A stretch of 13,192 nucleotides of DNA, from NCBI GenBank assembly GCA_023249275.1, contig JAHFCV010000050.1, positions 1 through 13,192 of the forward strand. The letters run 5' to 3'. Position numbers and translations under genes: made by a program. Below are positions 10,871 to 13,192 of this stretch, in pieces. The notes under the pieces were generated by a model. That model ran no database searches. It saw only the letters and a list, made by a program, of their open reading frames with translations, and had not been told where the DNA came from. Each line of letters opens with the position of its first letter. Position 1 is the first letter of the stretch. The DNA is from Candidatus Methanoperedens sp. (GTDB lineage: Archaea; Halobacteriota; Methanosarcinia; Methanosarcinales; Methanoperedenaceae).

Positions 10871-12121
10871 ATGAAAACTTTTGATACTTTCAGGCTATCC
10901 CTGAGCCACGTCAGAAAAAGCAAGATGCGAAGCTGGCTCACTATTATCGGCATTGTAATAGGAGTAGCTGCGGTCGTTGCTATTATCTCCATAGGTCAGG
11001 GCATGCAGGAGAGCGTGCAGGCGCGTCTTGGCAGTCTTGGAGCTGATTTGATTACGGTCACCCCGGGTTTTTCACGGGCATCAGGCGGCGGTTTTGAAGG
11101 GAGATCGTCTGGTTCCGGAAGTAGCATTAACCTCACTGATAAAGACGTGAACGTGATTAAACAGGTGCCTGGCGTGCTCTATGTAAACGGCATGGTATCA
11201 GGCAGGTCAGATATGATACTTGGTACAGAAAAGACCTCGGTATCCATAAGCGGTGTTGATACCGCGGTCTGGCGCTCCATGGTCACAACGCAGCTTGAAG
11301 CGGGCAGATACCTTCAGCCCGGTGATTCAAACGCTGTGGTTATAGGCTACTCTTTAGCTCATGATACTTTTTTACAGTCGATTACCCTGAACAGGCCGGT
11401 TACGATAGGAGGCAAGACCTTCAAAGTCGTGGGAATATTCGTCCAATCAGGAGGCGGCTTTGGTGGAGGAAGCGATAATGCTGTATATATGCCGGCAGAT
11501 TATGCCCGGGATGTGATAACTACAAATGTACCCAGAAACACATTTACTTCAATCATGGTAAAGGTAGCTGACCCTACGATAGCGGATAAAATAGCTTCAG
11601 ATATCGTAACAAAACTTATGCCCTCGAGGCACGTCAATCCGAGAACCAGGGATTTTACAGTTACAGCCTTTGCAACAATACAGCAGCAGATAACCAGCGT
11701 TGTCCAGACGATATCGCTGTTTCTTGCTGCGATAGCGGCAGTCTCGCTTCTTGTGGGCGCTGTTGGCATCGCGAATACCATGTTCATGTCTGTCATGGAA
11801 CGCACAAGGCAGATAGGCTTGCTCAAGGCTCTGGGCGCTACGGATAACGAAGTGATGAAACTTTTCCTGATGGAATCGGGATTATTCGGGTTTGTCGGAG
11901 GAGTGCTCGGGATAATTTCCGGCGTACTGATATCGGTAATAATATCCGAGGTAGGACTCCGGGCAATAGGACCTGGCGGGACCATGAATGCAGTTGTCAC
12001 ACCCCAACTTCTTGTCTTCGCGCTTGCATTCTCTATATTCGTGGGTATAATCTCAGGTGTCGCGCCTGCGAGAGCAGCAGCAAAGATGAACCCGGTGGAT
12101 GCATTGCGGTTTGAACAATAA
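10871..12121 (+). CDS. MacB/FtsX-family ABC transporter permease
   Basis: The 416-residue protein has the MacB-like layout. An N-terminal cytoplasmic amphipathic segment (SLSHVRKSKMRSWLTIIGIV) leads into the first transmembrane helix (about residues 20-45). A large extracytoplasmic domain follows (about 45-275), with a glycine/serine-rich loop SGGGFEGRSSGSGSSINLTD and GVLYVNGMVSGRSDM. Three C-terminal helices complete it, with the FtsX core MERTRQIGLLKALGATDNEV and ending GVAPARAAAKMNPVDALRFE. Length and motifs are complete. It pairs with the ATPase at 8965 and forms a transporter that may act on secreted peptides, lipoproteins or surface proteins; the substrate is unknown. Translation is probably coupled to the upstream gene through the palindrome at 10845-10864. 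Confidence 0.92.
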   Translation: MKTFDTFRLSLSHVRKSKMRSWLTIIGIVIGVAAVVAIISIGQGMQESVQARLGSLGADLITVTPGFSRASGGGFEGRSSGSGSSINLTDKDVNVIKQVPGVLYVNGMVSGRSDMILGTEKTSVSISGVDTAVWRSMVTTQLEAGRYLQPGDSNAVVIGYSLAHDTFLQSITLNRPVTIGGKTFKVVGIFVQSGGGFGGGSDNAVYMPADYARDVITTNVPRNTFTSIMVKVADPTIADKIASDIVTKLMPSRHVNPRTRDFTVTAFATIQQQITSVVQTISLFLAAIAAVSLLVGAVGIANTMFMSVMERTRQIGLLKALGATDNEVMKLFLMESGLFGFVGGVLGIISGVLISVIISEVGLRAIGPGGTMNAVVTPQLLVFALAFSIFVGIISGVAPARAAAKMNPVDALRFEQ

Positions 12122-12143
12122 GAAGGTTTCACTAAAAAGCCTA

Positions 12144-12150
12144 TTTTTTT
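12144..12150 (+). terminator. T7 tract after the ABC operon
   Basis: A run of seven T bases lies 22 nt after the permease stop, following AAAAAGCCTA. It is a typical position and composition for an archaeal oligo-T terminator. Confidence 0.4.
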
Positions 12151-12199
12151 CAAGCATTCAAGGAATATTTTATCTGCTATATTCTCATAAAAGGATTTG

Positions 12200-13171
12200 A
12201 TGGATCTATTATCTCACGCGCTGCTGCCATTTTTGCTCGGGAATTTCTTCAAACGCAGGAAGGAAGAAATTGCCGCGCTTACCATAGGAGGAATTGCGCC
12301 GGATTTTGATGTTTTTCTTTTATGGATTAACTTTATTTATCCCAATTTCTTCCTTTTAACCCACCGCGGCATAACCCATTCAATTTTTTTCGGGTTTTTC
12401 ACAGGTATTATCATACTTTATCTTGCAACACAAAGCCGCGTGAAAAATATAGTTAAGCGTTATATCGATTTTGAACCTGTGTTCTCGCGCCGTACCGTAC
12501 TATTTGCCTTTGCCGGCGTGATAATACACTTATTTCTTGACTATTCGACAACGCGCGGAGTCCCGCTTCTTTATCCTTTTGACGTGTCAAGATATTCTGC
12601 CGAGGTATTTTTCTACACAGATATTTCTCTCATGATACTGGCGCTGGTTATGGTAATATGGTTATACAGGAAGCCTTTGCAAAAAAATACTGTAACGAAA
12701 TTTTTAGTGATTTATCTTATCGTTTTTGCAGGGCTTGGAACTGCAAGGTTTGCGGAAAAAACCAGCGCCGAGCAGTTTTTCCATGACGCAGGAATAAAAG
12801 CCTATCCCACCATGAGTATTTCTGACTGGTATGCTCTCGGAAAAGATGGAAACGAGATAAAAATATACGAATACAACGGGTTCAACAGGATTTCTGTTTA
12901 TAATGAAACAGTTCCTGCCCTGAATGTATTATCAGACGCCGAAGGGCTGGAGCCTGCTCTTGGCGCGGCAGGAGAGCTTCCGCAGATAAAGATGTTCAAA
13001 TGGAGAGCTTATGCGGTTGCAATCAACGCCACTTCAAAAGACGGCGTGTGGTTCCTGGAATACTATGACCCGCTTGGGAAAGCGATGGCAAGGAGCGCTC
13101 CTGCTTTTTTGATGAGAATCAATAAGCCTATCAGGGTCAAGGTTGAAGCGGGAAAGGCTGTAATAGCATAA
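12200..13171 (+). CDS. Membrane-bound metal-dependent hydrolase homologue (YdjM/DUF457-like)
   Basis: AAGGA at 12191-12195 lies 4 nt before the ATG at 12200; an in-frame TTG at 12197 is less likely. The 323-residue protein carries the family's conserved metal-ligand pattern: H6 in MDLLSHALLPFLLG, PDFD at 34-37, HRGITHS at 55-61 and HLFLDYSTT from 110. Several transmembrane helices span residues 30-190. A C-terminal domain of about 130 residues (SISDWYALGKDGNEIKIYEY, then FLEYYDPLGKAMARSAPAFL) probably lies outside. The PF04307 family is called metal-dependent hydrolase by similarity to phospholipase C-like enzymes, but its activity is little characterised. A weak AT-rich promoter (AATATTTTA, 12164-12172) precedes it, so it may be independent of the ABC operon. 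Only 21 nt remain after the stop. Confidence 0.88.
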   Translation: MDLLSHALLPFLLGNFFKRRKEEIAALTIGGIAPDFDVFLLWINFIYPNFFLLTHRGITHSIFFGFFTGIIILYLATQSRVKNIVKRYIDFEPVFSRRTVLFAFAGVIIHLFLDYSTTRGVPLLYPFDVSRYSAEVFFYTDISLMILALVMVIWLYRKPLQKNTVTKFLVIYLIVFAGLGTARFAEKTSAEQFFHDAGIKAYPTMSISDWYALGKDGNEIKIYEYNGFNRISVYNETVPALNVLSDAEGLEPALGAAGELPQIKMFKWRAYAVAINATSKDGVWFLEYYDPLGKAMARSAPAFLMRINKPIRVKVEAGKAVIA

Positions 13172-13192
13172 AATTGCGCTGCATTCTGATAA

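Noticed and set aside
11500..12153. Minus-strand frame of 217 codons.
   Set aside because: It is antisense to the clear FtsX core of the permease.
1..13192. Looked for tRNA, rRNA, CRISPR repeats, insertion sequences and attachment sites.
   Set aside because: No cloverleaf-like sequence, regularly spaced repeat, transposase or integrase gene was recognised by eye.

Overview
This window looks like a chromosomal segment of a cytochrome-rich methanogen-related archaeon, most likely a Methanosarcinales or ANME-2 relative such as a Methanoperedens-like methanotroph. The evidence is archaeal promoter architecture (TATA boxes about 26-29 nt from start codons, apparent leaderless starts), an F420 hydrogenase/dehydrogenase beta-subunit homologue, a five-heme c-type cytochrome with a PGF-CTERM-like tail, a COG1361-type secreted protein in a MacB-like ABC operon, and several archaeal membrane-linked winged-helix regulators. 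The lineage is an inference from gene content; no marker gene or rRNA is present.

Layout. (1) Positions 1-1400: the 3' end of a COG2512-type membrane-anchored winged-helix regulator, then a three-helix small membrane protein followed 18 nt later by an ArsR-like winged-helix regulator. A symmetric TATA box before the small membrane protein may also serve a tiny gene on the minus strand. (2) Positions 1400-2350: a cluster of very small ORFs, several cysteine-rich, most with good ribosome binding sites, the first preceded by an 8-bp dyad overlapping its Shine-Dalgarno sequence. (3) Positions 2350-3110: degraded or gene-poor DNA with a small single-pass membrane protein gene and what looks like a frameshifted gene remnant, both on the minus strand. 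(4) Positions 3113-3853, minus: an ArsR-like winged helix fused to an RDD membrane domain. It is divergent from (5), positions 4037-7704, an apparent four-gene redox operon: four-helix membrane protein, 2[4Fe-4S] ferredoxin, F420-type FrhB homologue (interrupted by a frameshift in an A8 tract), and a five-heme secreted cytochrome c anchored by its C-terminus. A perfect 15-bp dyad at the operon's predicted transcription start shares an 11-mer with the regulator's own upstream region. (6) Positions 7759-8385: a PH/GRAM-like cytoplasmic protein. (7) Positions 8564-12121: a tightly overlapping operon of a membrane-anchored PepSY-like protein, an ABC ATPase, a secreted COG1361-like protein and a MacB/FtsX-type permease, with a perfect 20-bp palindrome spanning the stop codon before the permease gene. 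(8) Positions 12200-13171: a YdjM-like membrane-bound metal-dependent hydrolase homologue.

How the parts may work together (inference): the redox operon could carry electrons from reduced F420 through the FrhB homologue and the ferredoxin to the membrane and out to the extracytoplasmic cytochrome, with the neighbouring wHTH-RDD protein as local regulator. The ABC operon resembles MacB-type mechanotransmission machinery with an archaeal secreted adaptor-like partner. No tRNA, rRNA, CRISPR array or insertion sequence was seen.
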